NCBI GenBank assembly: GCA_020796225.1
Contig: CM036775.1
Location: 3,256,393-3,320,392, forward strand
Reading direction: 5' to 3'
DNA from: Arion vulgaris
Taxonomy: Eukaryota > Mollusca > Gastropoda > Stylommatophora > Arionidae
Length of the DNA stretch: 64,000 bases
This document shows positions 1 through 10,204 of the stretch, in pieces. The stretch's first letter is position 1; every line of letters begins with the position of its first letter. The notes under the pieces are model-generated. The model did no database searches, was not told the origin of the DNA, and worked only from the letters and a program-made list of their open reading frames with translations. Position numbers and translations under genes: made by a program.

Positions 1-133
1 CAAGTAGGCCAGCACATCCGATTTCTTGCTGCTTTTTATTTACTAGGTAGCATCCCTAGGGCCTACATCAGTCGCCTCTTACGACATGCATTGTAGATTG
101 CAGTGGTACTATTCTTTGGGCCCCGCACCACAC
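1..133 (-). repeat. S1 SINE, cut by window edge
   Basis: Head half of the S1 repeat in minus orientation (core AAAGAATAGTACCACTGC, GCATGTCGTAAGAGGCGACT). The tail lies outside the window. Confidence 0.8.
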
Positions 134-315
134 AGGCGAAAAAATAATCAAGAAATGAATGAATGATACCTCTAGAAAACCACATTCTCTATTACTCTCT
201 AGCCTGTGTCAGCTCCTGAGATTATGCATTAACAGATGTACTCTGTTCTTGGCCATCCTCTGTATTGTGTTCCAACTGTGGTTCATGTCTTTGAGTTATT
301 GTTCTACTGTTGCAC

Positions 316-512
316 TCAGGTGGTGCAAGGAAGCAAAGAATAGTACCCTGCGACCTACAAGGCATTTCATAGAGGCCACTGATATAAGACCTAGGGAAGC
401 TACCTACTTGTAGGTGTATAACTGGCACAACAAACAATCGCTCTTAGGCTCAGATCACATACAAATCACACAGAATGATTAACATGTGTTCAATATGGAT
501 CGCTCAAGAAGT
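316..512 (+). repeat. S1 SINE
   Basis: Plus-strand copy with core AAGAATAGTACC and tail CTCTTAGGCTCAGATCACAT; lacks part of the centre (the TAAATAAAAAGCGTCGCAG block). Confidence 0.75.
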
Positions 513-586
513 TCTACTGTTCTCCTCCAGGTCGTATGGGTGTCCCTTGCTTACCCTCTGGTGTTCATCTCAATGCAGTTTTCATA

Positions 587-1375
587 AGTGATAGTCTCCA
601 TGCACATAACAGTGATAGTCTCCATGCACATAACAGTGATAGTCTCCATGCACATAACAGTGATAGTCTCCATGCACATAACAGTGATAGTCTCCATGCA
701 CAAGTATGAAATGTGATAGTCTCCATGCACATACAGTGATAGTCTCCACGTTAGTCATAATCAGTGATAGTCTCCATGCACATAACAGTGATAGTTCTCA
801 TGCACATAACAGTGATAGTCTCCAGCACATAAGCAGTGATAGTCTCCACGCACATAACAGTGATAGTCTCCATGCACATAACAGTGATAGTCTCCATAAC
901 AGTCATCACATAACAGTGATAGTCTCCATGCACATAACAGTGATAGTTCATCCCCGACCAGCATAACAGTGATAGTCTCCATGCACATAACAGTGATAGT
1001 CTCCATGCACATAACAGTGATAGTTCTCATGCACATAGCAGTGATAGTCTCCATGCACATAACAGTGATAGTCTCCATGCACATAACAGTGATAGTCTCC
1101 ATGCACATAACAGTGATAGTCTCCATGCACATAACAGTGATAGTCTCCACCACATGATATCAGCAAAGTGATAGTCTCCATGCACATAACAGTGATAGTC
1201 TCCATGCACATAACAGTGATAGTCTCCATGCAAACATAATACAGTGATAGTCTCCATGCACATAACAGTGATAGTCTCCATGCACATAACAGTGATAGTC
1301 TCCATGCATACACTGATAGCTAAGTGATAGTCTCCATGTAGTCATGCAATACAGTGATAGTCCTCTCATGGTTAT
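587..1375. repeat. 24-bp minisatellite
   Basis: About 30 copies of a 24-bp unit, AGTGATAGTCTCCATGCACATAAC, with some degenerate units. Open frames through it (M-E-T-I-T-V-M-C) are a by-product of the 24-bp period, not genes. Confidence 0.95.
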
Positions 1376-1483
1376 GCATATCACATGTTTAATCCATCTT
1401 AATCTTCTTCCTCTGATCGTGGCTGCCAAATTTCTCGCACATCTCCACATGTCATCTTTTCTGACCAAAATATTTGCATGATC

Positions 1484-1548
1484 GATGATTCAAAACCACA
1501 ACCTTCAGAATGCAAGGTGAGGGCTAAACCACTTAGCCACAGACTGTA
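1484..1548 (-). repeat. S4 tRNA-like SINE head, fragment
   Basis: Minus strand reads TCTGTGGCTAAGTGGTTTAG, like the head of S4 (16,565). Short and mutated, no body. Bases 1,376-1,483 hold a weak LINE-like fragment (ARNLAATIRGRRLRW on minus). Confidence 0.5.
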
Positions 1549-1587
1549 TTTATCTGTTATTGTGAGAAAATCCCAGTAGATACATCA

Positions 1588-1715
1588 ATCAACACAGAAC
1601 GGGAGTTGTTAGCTTAAACACACTGAGATACATGTTTGGGAGGAGATCGGAACAATTATGGAGATGTTTGATGTGCGATGAAGATGATCCTCAAATGAAC
1701 AATGAACAATCTTGT
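1588..1715 (+). mobile_element. LINE-G C-terminal fragment
   Basis: Reads RTGVVSLNTLRYMFGRRSEQ then LWRCLMCDEDDP: the C-x2-C tail of LINE-G, in plus orientation. Confidence 0.65.
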
Positions 1716-1748
1716 TAACCTACCTCACACTTGAGATTGCCTCCTTAC

Positions 1749-1898
1749 CACGGAACGTGTGGATCGTGCAGAAGGAGACCTCTCTGCATCAATGCTGGCC
1801 TCCACCTCTATTGGTTTTGTTGAATATTTCTCATTAATTTCTGTATTCAAATGCGATATTCTTTGTTTTTTAACAGGAATCTCCGGATACTCAACTTC
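1749..1898 (-). CDS. MORC2: MORC2 exon 22 (linker), last exon in the window
   Basis: Acceptor CTTTCCTGTCCAG, donor GTAAGG; 50 codons, phase 0 both sides: EVEYPEIPVKKQRISHLN, TEINEKYSTKPIEVEASI, DAERSPSARSTRSV. No recognised domain; predicted disordered. In vertebrate MORC2 the chromo-like domain soon follows; it must lie beyond base 1. Assignment rests on phase and on the strong splice sites. Confidence 0.75.
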
Positions 1899-1934
1899 CT
1901 GGACAGGAAAGGAATACAACATTATCATCAACGT

Positions 1935-2830
1935 AGACATATGGACATTGGTTATTGGTTATTGGTTACTAAACTGACGCATTGCACTCCGGGCAGACCC
2001 ATAGGTGCTCAGTCTCCCCAACAGATATCGAAGAGTATGCATACTGATGGTTCCTGTGGCTCGCTGATTAAACACACCTCCCGCTCTGCCTCTAAGGCAT
2101 CCAGTTCGACTTGAACAACGGGTAACTCCAAACTGCTTAAATCGCTTGATCGATTCAACATCGATTTTAGTGTCCTCATCCAACAGAGAGTCTCGAAAAG
2201 ACCGAAGAATATCCCCTTATCCATCTTCAACTCCCCAACAATCGATGCTGTTGATGCAAGCCTGTCCGCTCTCTCATTACCACAAACACCTGCATGCCCA
2301 GGACAGTATATCCACGTAAGTCACTGGAGGTTAGAAACTTCTATAGACGACATCCACTCATACCGAAACCTGCCCTTCTGGATCTTGTGAAGCATCGACT
2401 GAGAGTCAGATACAACAACTGCCCCAGTAAATGAAGTTCCAGAAATCCAATGGAGGCAGCAGTAACGGCCTCAACCTCCATCCTCATACTAGAAGTAGAA
2501 ATGGACATAATAGACTCAAATGTGGCCTCCGATAACATTCTTCTTCTTCTTCTAACTAAGGCTGCGAGTTTTCACTCTTGGGCAGCCAATGCCAGTTTGT
2601 AGAATCTGCATGTGTTCTGTAATTGTTGAAGACTAGTGTAAAGGGTATTATGAACAGATGGGTGTGGTGGGAGGAGTTCTTGTCTAGCTTTATGCAGTCC
2701 AGGACATTCAAGCAAGATATGCTGTACTGTCTCACATGAATGACTGCACTTTCTACAGTGTGGTAGGTGTGTGGGGTTTATTCTGTGTAGGCCTCCGATA
2801 ACATATGACCATCGGGCTCATGTAAAAATT
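1935..2830 (-). mobile_element. LINE-G RNase H fragment, interrupted
   Basis: Minus strand gives the end of an RNase HI domain (PGHAGVCGNERADRLA) and ELKMDKGIFFGLFETL with the C-terminal tail. The copy is split by the LINE-F-like insert at 2,539-2,789. Coding is degenerate. Confidence 0.75.
2539..2789 (-). mobile_element. LINE-F-like insert with 15-bp target duplication
   Basis: Minus strand reads CRKCSHSCETVQHILLECPG, a retrotransposon C-terminal zinc knuckle. GGCCTCCGATAACAT occurs on both sides (2,524-2,538 and 2,790-2,804). The 3' tail is an AGAAGAAGA run next to the target duplication, as expected for target-primed insertion. Confidence 0.85.
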
Positions 2831-2847
2831 TCTAGAAAATAAAACTG

Positions 2848-3048
2848 ATATAGGGGAAGATTGCAGTAAAACTAGGTAGCAATTGTGAAACATGTAATAA
2901 CAAAGTACTGTAGTGTTACAAAAACAATGATAATGGACAGCAACGTCTCAACCAAAAGGCCTTTATCATGAAAACAAGATACAACATGAGTGATGAATTT
3001 CCCAGCACACTACATATAGACTACACGAGACATTTCAACGGTCCTAAT
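2848..3048 (+). repeat. Element Z copy
   Basis: Contains GAAGATTGCAGTAAAACTA, AACAAAGTACTGTAG and AAAAGGCCTTTATCA, shared with copies at 4,975, 13,538, 29,040 and 34,531. Confidence 0.7.
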
Positions 3049-3089
3049 AAAAAATGAAATTGTTAATTTAGTTCATAGATACATGTTGC

Positions 3090-3332
3090 CTGTGTGGTGA
3101 TGGGGCCCGTAAGGGAGGCAAAGAATAGTACCACTGCAACCTACAATGCATGTCGTAAAGGCGACTGATGTAGGACCTAGGGGAATAAAAAGCGTCGCAG
3201 AAATCGGATGTGCTGGCCTACTTGTAGGCGCATAACTGGCACAATGTACAATTGCTCTTAGGCTCAGATTACATACAAATTACAAAGAGTGGTTGACAGG
3301 TGTTCGATATGGAGAGTTCGAAGAAGAAGAAG
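3090..3332 (+). repeat. S1 SINE, near full length
   Basis: Head GCCTGTGTGGTGATGGGGCC, core, TTGTAGGCGCATAACTGGCA, tail ending GTTCGAAGAAGAAGAAG. A good reference copy of S1 (about 240 bp). Confidence 0.85.
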
Positions 3333-3604
3333 AATACACTACTTACAAAAAAACAAGAAAGGAAAATTACCACCTGTGAAAGGAGATGCTTGAGGAAAGC
3401 GGTAAATAAAATAGGAAGAGAGCATATAAGAAATGAGGAAATTAGAAGAACAGTCGGAACAACACCTTCTATTAGATTCATTGAAAAACAGAGACTCAAA
3501 TGGTTTGACCACTTGGTGAGAATAAACCCAAATACACCAGTTGCAAGAGCGTACAGCCAGAAAATGGAATCATCAAGAGGAAGAGGCAGGCTACAGACAT
3601 CTTA
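3333..3604 (+). mobile_element. LINE-A C-terminal fragment
   Basis: Reads ITTCERRCLRKAVNKIGREH, IRNEEIRRTVGTTPSIRFIE, KQRLKWFDHLVRINPNTPVA: the reverse-transcriptase C-terminal region of a non-LTR retrotransposon. 5'-truncated; runs straight into its own tail array. Confidence 0.8.
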
Positions 3605-3990
3605 AAACTCCACAATACTACAGCATATCAAGCGACAGAGCTTGCATTATCTCGGAAATCGATCAACAGTTAAATCTGCTACGCCTAACGGCAAAAAGCA
3701 GAGAAGGACACAGCATATCAAGCGACCAAGCTAGCACTATCTCGGAAACCGATCATCAGTTAAACCTGCTACGCCTAACGGTAAAAAAAGCAGAGAAGGA
3801 CACAGCATATCAAGCGACCAAGAGCACTATCTCGAAACCGATCATCAGTTAAACCTGCTACACCTAACGGCAAAAAGCAGAGAAGGACACAGCATATCAA
3901 GCGACAGAGCGTGCACTATCTCAGAAACCGATCATCAGTTAAACCTGCTACACCTAACGGCAAAAAGCAGAGAAGGACAAAAGAAGAAAT
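3605..3990 (+). repeat. LINE-A tail array, ~90-bp unit
   Basis: Four to five units of about 90 bp (CAGCATATCAAGCGACAGAG ... CCTAACGGCAAAAAGCAGAG), ending in AAAAGAAGAAATAGAG. Follows the LINE-A coding end directly, so the unit is the LINE's 3' end repeated. Confidence 0.85.
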
Positions 3991-4005
3991 AGAGTCTCAG
4001 AATAC

Positions 4006-4203
4006 CTGATCCTTGGATTTGGTCCTCTTTAGATCCGTCTTAGTCTCAGACTGAGAAATATTGTTTTGGTTCCTCCCTTTTCTTGTTCTTGACTCTTCCT
4101 CTTTCTCTTCTTCCTCCTCTTCTTCTACTTCCTCTGATGATGATTCTGCTGGTCTCTGTGGCCTCTTCCTATGTTCTGCTTTTTGTGATGTCTTGTGTCC
4201 AGC
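4006..4203 (-). CDS. MORC2: MORC2 exon 21 (acidic region)
   Basis: Acceptor ACTTTGACAG, donor GTATTC. 66 codons, phase 0: AGHKTSQKAEHRKRPQRPAE, SSSEEVEEEEEEEKEEES, then basic RTRKGRNQNNIS, SQSETKTDLKRTKSKDQ at the end. Vertebrate MORC2 has SDEEEVEEEAERRKE and ADLKRAQKDKG in the same order. A LINE-A tail array ends about 15 bp from the donor. Confidence 0.9.
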
Positions 4204-4630
4204 CTGTCAAAGTATGAAACACGTATGTCAAGAAACAGACACAGATTTGTCAAGAAATGTCTGTGCAGACAATCACTGCAGACAAGTAGATTTGTAGACT
4301 TGTATTTATTACATTACATGACGACATTTCAGCTGTAAACATTTCAAAATAAATGTTTAAGAAGAATCCTGCAAATTTTTGGCACAAATACCATAACAAA
4401 TGAGGAGCTTTTGAAACGAACAGACTTGTCATCCTTGAGACCATCATTAAAAACAAAGATGGAGGTGGTTTGATATGTATGTCAATTGTCAGTGGGGCAT
4501 TGGCTAGACAGTCTCAGATGAACAGCTTGGGGATTGAGAGAGAGAGAGAGAGAGATGGACAGCAGATGGAAGAGAAGGCCTGACGTCCAAAGGAAACAGG
4601 AGAACTGTGGAGAGATTGAAGGAGTTTGAA
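4204..4630. other. Intron sequence without recognised repeats
   Basis: Intron upstream of exon 21. Only an (AG)n run at about 4,534-4,555 is notable; no gene or known repeat seen. Confidence 0.6.
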
Positions 4631-4850
4631 GCAGGATTGACTTCATTGCACCGGGTTTTACCCATATGGCTGGTCCTCTCTCGCAGAAATGGCACCACCT
4701 GCCGGAGTATTGCACAGGCACGAACTCCGAGTCGGCAACCATCCTAGGGTCCTGGAAAACTGCACGTGAACAGAAGGCTGCGGTCCAGATTCGAACCACG
4801 ACCTTCGACTCGCAAGGCAAAGGGCTTAACCACTCAGCCACAGAGACCCC
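4631..4850 (-). repeat. S4 SINE (tRNA-like head)
   Basis: Minus strand has a tRNA-like head (GTGGCTGAGTGGTTAAGCCC, GGTTCGAATC B box) and the body ending CGGTGCAATGAAGTCAATCC. About 220 bp. Confidence 0.8.
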
Positions 4851-4974
4851 ACACAGAGTTGAAGGAGTGTGGCCTGACATGGGAGACGGTTGGTAGAAAG
4901 GCAGCAGAACGGCAACAGTGGAAGTCTCTTGTGGAAGCCTTATGTGTCAATCGGTACACGAAGCGGATATAGAT

Positions 4975-5100
4975 AGACATTACATGGCGAAACACGTAAA
5001 AACAAAGTACTGTAGTTTTACAAAATACAAAAATAACAATACACTGCAACGTGTCGACCAAAAAGCCTTTATCAGGTAAAGAATACAACAGAAATTAAGA
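4975..5100 (+). repeat. Element Z, partial
   Basis: GGCGAAACACGTAAAAACAA ... CCAAAAAGCCTTTATCA, one arm only. Confidence 0.65.
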
Positions 5101-5150
5101 AATTTACTTCATACATGGCACAGAACTTATAGAATCAGAAAATAAATTCC

Positions 5151-5400
5151 TTCTTCTTTTTCAAACGCTCCATATAGACTACTTGTTAACGACTGTGTGA
5201 TTTGAATGTTATCTGAGCCTAAGAGCGATTGTACGTTGGCCAGTTATGCCCCTATAAATAGGCCAGCACATCCGATTTCTGCAATGCTTTTTATTTACTA
5301 GGTAGCTTTCCTAGGTTCTACATCAGTCGCCCGCCTCTTATGATATGCCTTGTAGGTTGCAGGGTACTATTTTTGCTTCTGGGCGCAGGCATCCACACAG
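5151..5400 (-). repeat. S1 SINE
   Basis: Minus-strand copy with TTCTTCTTTTTCAAACGCTC tail at the left and the core GTAGGTTGCAGGGTACTA at right. Confidence 0.8.
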
Positions 5401-5550
5401 AGAAACATTTGAATTCAAAGGCACTGATGATATTTCCACCACCGCATTGTTAAAGGTCCATGTCTCACAATCATACGCTACCAAGGAAAAAGCAATGGTT
5501 TTTTATCAAATACATAGACTGATATGTTAAACCAAACTCCAAGTATATAC

Positions 5551-5871
5551 CTTATCTTTGGCTTGTGCTGCTCGTCTGTGAGGTGGACTGGGACTTCGAA
5601 CAGGTTTAACTGCACGTTTCGGAGGTGGACTTGCATTTCGATAGACTTAACTGGTGCTGCACGCCGGGTGGGCTTGGACTCGGACACGCTTGACTGCTGC
5701 CCGAGGGGACTGTGTTGATTTGGATGCTGCCAGTCGAGGGGAAGGACGAGGAGGAGGGGTGGGACTCCTCCTATTCCTCTTTACAGAAGTACTGTTTTGT
5801 GAGACTGAGGAGGATTTGGACTTTGGTGGCTCTGGGTCTGGAGACTCTGAAGGAGATGTCACTTTAGCTCT
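5551..5871 (-). CDS. MORC2: MORC2 exon 20 (Ser/Pro/Arg-rich), local frame loss
   Basis: Acceptor TTATTATTTACAG, donor GTATAT; 321 nt, phase 0 both sides. Starts RAKVTSPSESPDPEPPKSKS, continues KRNRRSPTPPPRPSPRLAAS, then after a gap ASPPPKRAVKPVRSPSPPHR. Between about 5,635 and 5,690 an in-frame stop appears, while pieces RRAAPVKSI and SPSPP occur in the other frames. Three single-base losses there would restore one continuous SP/RR-rich stretch, since the exon length is already a multiple of three. Matches the Pro-rich nuclear-localising region of MORC2 in composition only. Confidence 0.82.
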
Positions 5872-5939
5872 CTGTAAATAATAAATGTTGTACTACATAG
5901 AAATGTTATGTCACAGAAAAATGAAAATAACACAGAGGA

Positions 5940-6390
5940 GATTATGTTATGTTTTAAGTTCAGCATTATGACACAATGGGCATTCCCATGCGTGCTCAGT
6001 CCTCCGCTGCAGCAGCCATCCTAAAGTTCATTTGCTCACCGTACCCATGAGATAACACTATAACCCACAAAATTAGAAATGAAGAAATCAGAAAAGACTG
6101 GATGTGAAACCAGTCATGCAATTCATAAAAGAACAACAGATTAAATGGTTTGGATACCTGACAAGAATGCTATGGTATCGCCTACCACAGAGAGGCACAC
6201 ATAAAAAGTATAACGAGTACAAAGCAAGAGGAAGACCACGCAAAAAATGGAGTGATGGCATCAATAACAGCCTTATGAAAATGAATATCAGCTTACAAAG
6301 TGCCTTAAAACAAGCACACACAAGATCACTACACCCTCCCTCCCCAACACTTCTATAAAGAAGTAAATGGTGGAAGAAAAGTGTAGAAGA
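5940..6390 (+). mobile_element. LINE-E fragment
   Basis: From about 6,060: LDVKPVMQFIKEQQIKWFGY then RGRPRKKWSDGINNSL, a retrotransposon C-terminal region ending near 6,390. The preceding GGGCATTCCCATGCG block (5,970-6,050) recurs at about 12,750. Confidence 0.7.
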
Positions 6391-6429
6391 CCAATAAGGA
6401 GTTGGTTAGTATAATTTCTCTCTCTATCA

Positions 6430-6735
6430 TGAAGACAACACTGTCTGATATGTCCAAACTTAACTCCTAATTCTGCGCTGCTCCAGTGTCTGAGACTTGC
6501 CCATATCACATAAATGAGAGCGCATTGACGATATTGGCTCTGTCTATACTGCCAGCTTGAATCAGGCATTGTTTGCAAGAAAGTCAGCACGCTCTACGTA
6601 CCTCCAGCATGTCCAGGTGTGTACAGCCAAGTCATTTTCTTGAGATGTGATCTCCGAATGATGTCCACCCATTCCACTCACAGACTTCCAGATTCAATCC
6701 TTTGTAGCATATTCATCGAGTCTGATATGATAATC
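6430..6735 (-). mobile_element. LINE-G-like RNase H fragment
   Basis: Minus strand reads WLYTPGHAG followed by VLTFLQTMPDSSW: end of RNase H and the linker of LINE-G type. 5'-truncated, several stops. Confidence 0.6.
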
Positions 6736-6738
6736 GTA

Positions 6739-7000
6739 TGGGTTACCCGCCGAGTGGTTATCGGGCCCAAATTTGGGGTGTGAAGAATAGAACCACTGTT
6801 ACCTGCCATGCATGTCGTAAGAGGCGACTAAGGAGGTTGGCTGAAATCGATGCATGTGTCCTAAGCGTGTAGAAGTCTATGCGTTTAGGGCCTACCGAAC
6901 CAATGTGCAACGTATACACGTTCTTGGTAAAGATCAAAGAAATCACAAAGAGTGATTAAAATTAGGTCGAAGAACAAACGCAAAGAAGAAGAAGTATGGG
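6739..7000 (+). repeat. S2 SINE
   Basis: Head CCGAGTGGTTATCGGGCCCA, core AAGAATAGAACCACTG, tail ACGCAAAGAAGAAGAAG. Reference copy of S2. Confidence 0.85.
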
Positions 7001-7004
7001 TTAC

Positions 7005-7559
7005 CCCAGAGTAGATTATGGTAGAGGAAGGAAAGATATAAGAAGCAGAAGAATTCAAATATTTGGGCAGCTTTGTAACTATAGTTTGAAAATGACTAAA
7101 GATATAGAAAGTAAGTTGAATCACAGCCAACTCTAAAATTGGGCTGCATAACTGAACAGGGAAACTATGAAATAGTTTCAGTTGGGGGTAGGGGGAGAAG
7201 ATGGAATTTATATATATGTTTGGTAGAACACTGCAAGCTTTTTTTGCAATTTTTTCTCAATTCTATGAGTCTATGGTTATTTATTGGTGAAAAATAGTCC
7301 TAATATTGATATTCCTTGTTGTTAAACTTAACTTGTTGCATAATATAACTTTGATTTAGCATTTTGTGTTGATTTTAAAATGAATTCGTCTATATACAAC
7401 AATACTGGAATGCAAGGTCACATGACAGGTTGTTCTCTTATTTCCTAGAATTTTTTACCTGAGTCCGCCGGCCGTATGAGCTTATAGTTCACTGTAGTTG
7501 AATGCATTTGAAAATAGATGTCTGCGAAAATCTTTGGATATCTATTTGATTTCAATTTA
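7005..7559. other. LINE-B scrap then unassigned intron
   Basis: 7,005-7,130 resembles the LINE-B upstream region (AATGACTAAAGATATAGAAA, as at 8,010). 7,150-7,559 is AT-rich sequence in which I see no gene or known repeat. Confidence 0.5.
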
Positions 7560-7765
7560 GCTGGTTTTCGTTTTTTCCGTTTAGCAGGTTTAACTGATGA
7601 TCGGTGTCCGAGATAGTGCACGCTCGGTCGCTTGATATGATGTGTTCTTCTCTGCTTTTTTGCTATTAGGCGTAGCAGGTTTAACTGATGATCAGTTTCT
7701 ATGACAGTGCATGCTCTGCCGCTTGATATGCTGTAGTATTGTGGAGTTTTAAGATGTCTGTAACT
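7560..7765 (-). repeat. LINE-A tail units
   Basis: Two ~90-bp LINE-A tail units in minus orientation (AGCAGGTTTAACTGATGATC, CGCTTGATATG), without the coding part. Confidence 0.75.
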
Positions 7766-7769
7766 CCAT

Positions 7770-8420
7770 CAACATAAACTTAAACAGAATCTAAAATGAT
7801 AAAAATAACAGAGCCATTCACCTATTTAGGTAGCAATTTTGATTGCACAGGAAATATTAAAAAGAAATTATGATACGAATTGGCAAAGCAACATCAGCTT
7901 TTAAAAGTCTAAATAAAATATGGAACTGCAAGTTATATAGTATTAAAACTAAATTACGAATTTTCAATTCAAATGTTGTATCAATCCTAACATATGTTAG
8001 CTAGAGTTGGAAAATGACTAAAGATATAGAAAGCAAGTTGAATGCATTTGAAAATAGATGTTGCGAAAAATAATGAATATAAAATGGAACGAATTCAGGA
8101 GAAGTAATGAAATCAGAGACATGTCTGGTCAACCACTAGTGACAACTGTTATAAGAAAGAGAAGATGAAGATATGTTGGGCACACCTTGAGGAGAAATGA
8201 TCAAAGAATATCAAAGCAGGCATTGAAGTGGGATGCAAAGGGTTCAAGAAAGAGAGGTCGACTTAAGGAGACCCTGAAATGAACTTTGATGAGAGAGGCA
8301 GGAAATATCATTCTCAGTTCCATGGAGGAGATTGAGCGAGTTTCCCAGGAAAGAGCGGTGTGGAGAAATTGCTTGAAGGCCTTATGTAACGTATAACGTT
8401 ACAAGGAATTATTACTAGCC
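7770..8420 (+). mobile_element. LINE-B fragment
   Basis: Same sequence as 22,565-23,275: TYLGSNFDC on the left, then RRNDQRISKQALKWDAKGSR and the tail TATGTAACGTATAACG. Retrotransposon C-terminal domain, frame degraded. Confidence 0.8.
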
Positions 8421-8507
8421 TAAGAAGCAAGTTCACTAAAAACTACGTTACTGCAACTTTTTTTGTTTGTTTACGTAACAGAAATATCCTAGAAAGCAGA
8501 TACTTAC

Positions 8508-8597
8508 CCTACTTGGATTGGACCGGCTATCCATCATCTTCTCCTCACTCTTCATGACTGTATCAACATCTCTGGATGTCTGTACCACTTTCATTTT
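8508..8597 (-). CDS. MORC2: MORC2 exon 19 (disordered linker)
   Basis: Acceptor CTTGTCCATAG, donor GTAAGT. 30 in-frame codons read KMKVVQTSRDVDTVMKSEEK and MMDSRSNPSR, phase 0 both sides. Low-complexity charged linker after the coiled coil; sequence is not conserved but phase, splice sites and charge fit. Confidence 0.75.
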
Positions 8598-8664
8598 CTA
8601 TGGACAAGATCAGGAGGTCAATCACTGAATCACACAAACATTTTCTTTATCTCACTTCAAAACT

Positions 8665-8905
8665 GCCCGTGTGGGGCCGGGCCACAAGGGAAGCAAAGAA
8701 TAGTACCACTGCGACCTACAAGGCATGTTGTAAAAGATGACTGATGTAGTACCTAGGAAAGCTACCATGTATCACAGAAATTTAATGTTCTGGCATACTT
8801 GTAGGCACATAACTAGCACAATGTACAATCGCTCTTAGACTCAGATCACATACAAATCACACAGAGTGGTTAACAAGTGGTCGTTATGAATCATTCAAAG
8901 AAGAA
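8665..8905 (+). repeat. S1 SINE
   Basis: CCCGTGTGGGGCCGGGCCAC head, core, and tail ATTCAAAGAAGAAGAC. Confidence 0.8.
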
Positions 8906-8924
8906 GACAAAAACTAAAATAAGT

Positions 8925-9055
8925 TTAGTTTAGCCGTCGGATTATTATCGCTGCACATCGAATCAATTAGTTCATAAGTGCTCCAATCTCCTCCTCAGTA
9001 CGTCTCTCACTGTGTGGCAACTAACGACACCAGTTCTTTGTTGGTTCACTATCTT
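8925..9055 (-). mobile_element. LINE-G 3' end
   Basis: GTTTAGTTTAGCCGTCGG and minus-strand RTGVVSCHTVRDVLRR: LINE-G C-terminus and 3' end. Confidence 0.7.
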
Positions 9056-9059
9056 TTCT

Positions 9060-9285
9060 GAGAAGCATCTGGCCGAGTGGATTAGAGCATGGCTCCCATG
9101 CAGGAGACCGGTGTTAAATTCACAGTATGGCCAAGAATTTGTTTCTGTTGTGGGCATAAATGAAAATCCTAACCTGAACAGCTTTGCAGCAACTGCATTA
9201 GCCATGCAGTCATTAAATTCCTCAGGCTCTCGTCCCACCTGTCCTACACCACCCTAAAAGCTGTACTACAGGCAGTAACAAGTTA
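9060..9285 (+). repeat. S5 SINE (tRNA-like head)
   Basis: Head GAGCATCTGGCCGAGTGGAT with TAGAGCATGGCTCCCATGCA, body ending AAAAGCTGTACTACAGGCAG; other copies at 16,225, 16,945 and 48,795. Confidence 0.75.
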
Positions 9286-9319
9286 TTTTTTGGTTATTTT
9301 TTAATCTTCTTCTTTGTCT

Positions 9320-9741
9320 ATCAGTTTAGTTTAGTCATCAGATCATCATAACTATACATCGAACCAATTAGACCATAAGTGCTCCGATCTCCTTCACAGT
9401 ATGTCTATCAGTTTAGTTTAGTCATTGGATCATCATCACTGTACATCGAACCAATTAGACCACAAGTGCTCCGATCTCCTTCACAGTATGTCTATCAGTT
9501 TAGTTTAGTCATTGGATCATCATCACTGTACATCGAACCAATTAGACCACAAGTGCTCCGATCTCCTTCACAGTATGTCTATCAGTTTAGTTTAGTCATT
9601 TGATCATCATCACTGTACATCGAACCAATTAGACCACAAGTGCTCCGATCTCCTTCACAGTATGTCTATCAGTTTAGTTTAGTCATTGGATCATCATCAC
9701 TGTACATCGAACCAATTAGACCACAAGTGCTCCGATCTCCT
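9320..9741 (-). repeat. LINE-G tail array, 87-bp unit
   Basis: Nearly five copies of an 87-bp unit (TCTATCAGTTTAGTTTAGTC ... CTCCTTCACAGTATG). The unit is the LINE-G 3' end seen once at 8,925 and 51,060. 87 bp is 29 codons, so a frame stays open. Confidence 0.9.
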
Positions 9742-10078
9742 TTTTTTTTTTTTTTTTTGTCCGCTTTCAACTCAGACGGAGTTTCATCTCTGAAACTGAT
9801 TTTTGCGTGAAAATCTGTTTTTCCAATTTCTTACAATAGCAGCAGCGTGCACATTGTAAATTACTTTACACTGGCAACCGTGTGCTCAATGTACTCGTAA
9901 TTTGTATTCCCTCGCCATACAGGCAGATTTTCTCCGACTTCAGAGGTACTCATGTTATCGTCCTGAGTAAGACCAGGGACTCGAACAAATGCCGGACAGT
10001 AGGTTCGAACCCGAGCTATGAGGCGTCTCACAGCTCGCAGGCAGAGCTACTATCAACTACTCTAGGCAGTCCCCCTGC
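9742..10078 (-). repeat. S6 SINE, poly-A tail, TSD
   Basis: Minus-strand SINE: T run at 9,742 (poly-A tail), tRNA-like head at right with B box GGTTCGAACC. The target CCGATCTCCTT flanks both sides (9,731 and about 10,078). Inserted in the LINE-G tail array. Confidence 0.85.
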
Positions 10079-10204
10079 CGATCTCCTTCACAGTGTGTGT
10101 TTTCCTATCAGTTCCATTCCATACTGTTTTTAGTTGTTTCATTTTTTGTAAAGCTTGAAGTTACTACTATACATCATTTTTATTGATTGCTTTGTCTGTA
10201 TTTA

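Noticed and set aside
587..1375. Possible CRISPR array
   Set aside because: Continuous 24-bp tandem units with no unique spacers, in animal DNA.
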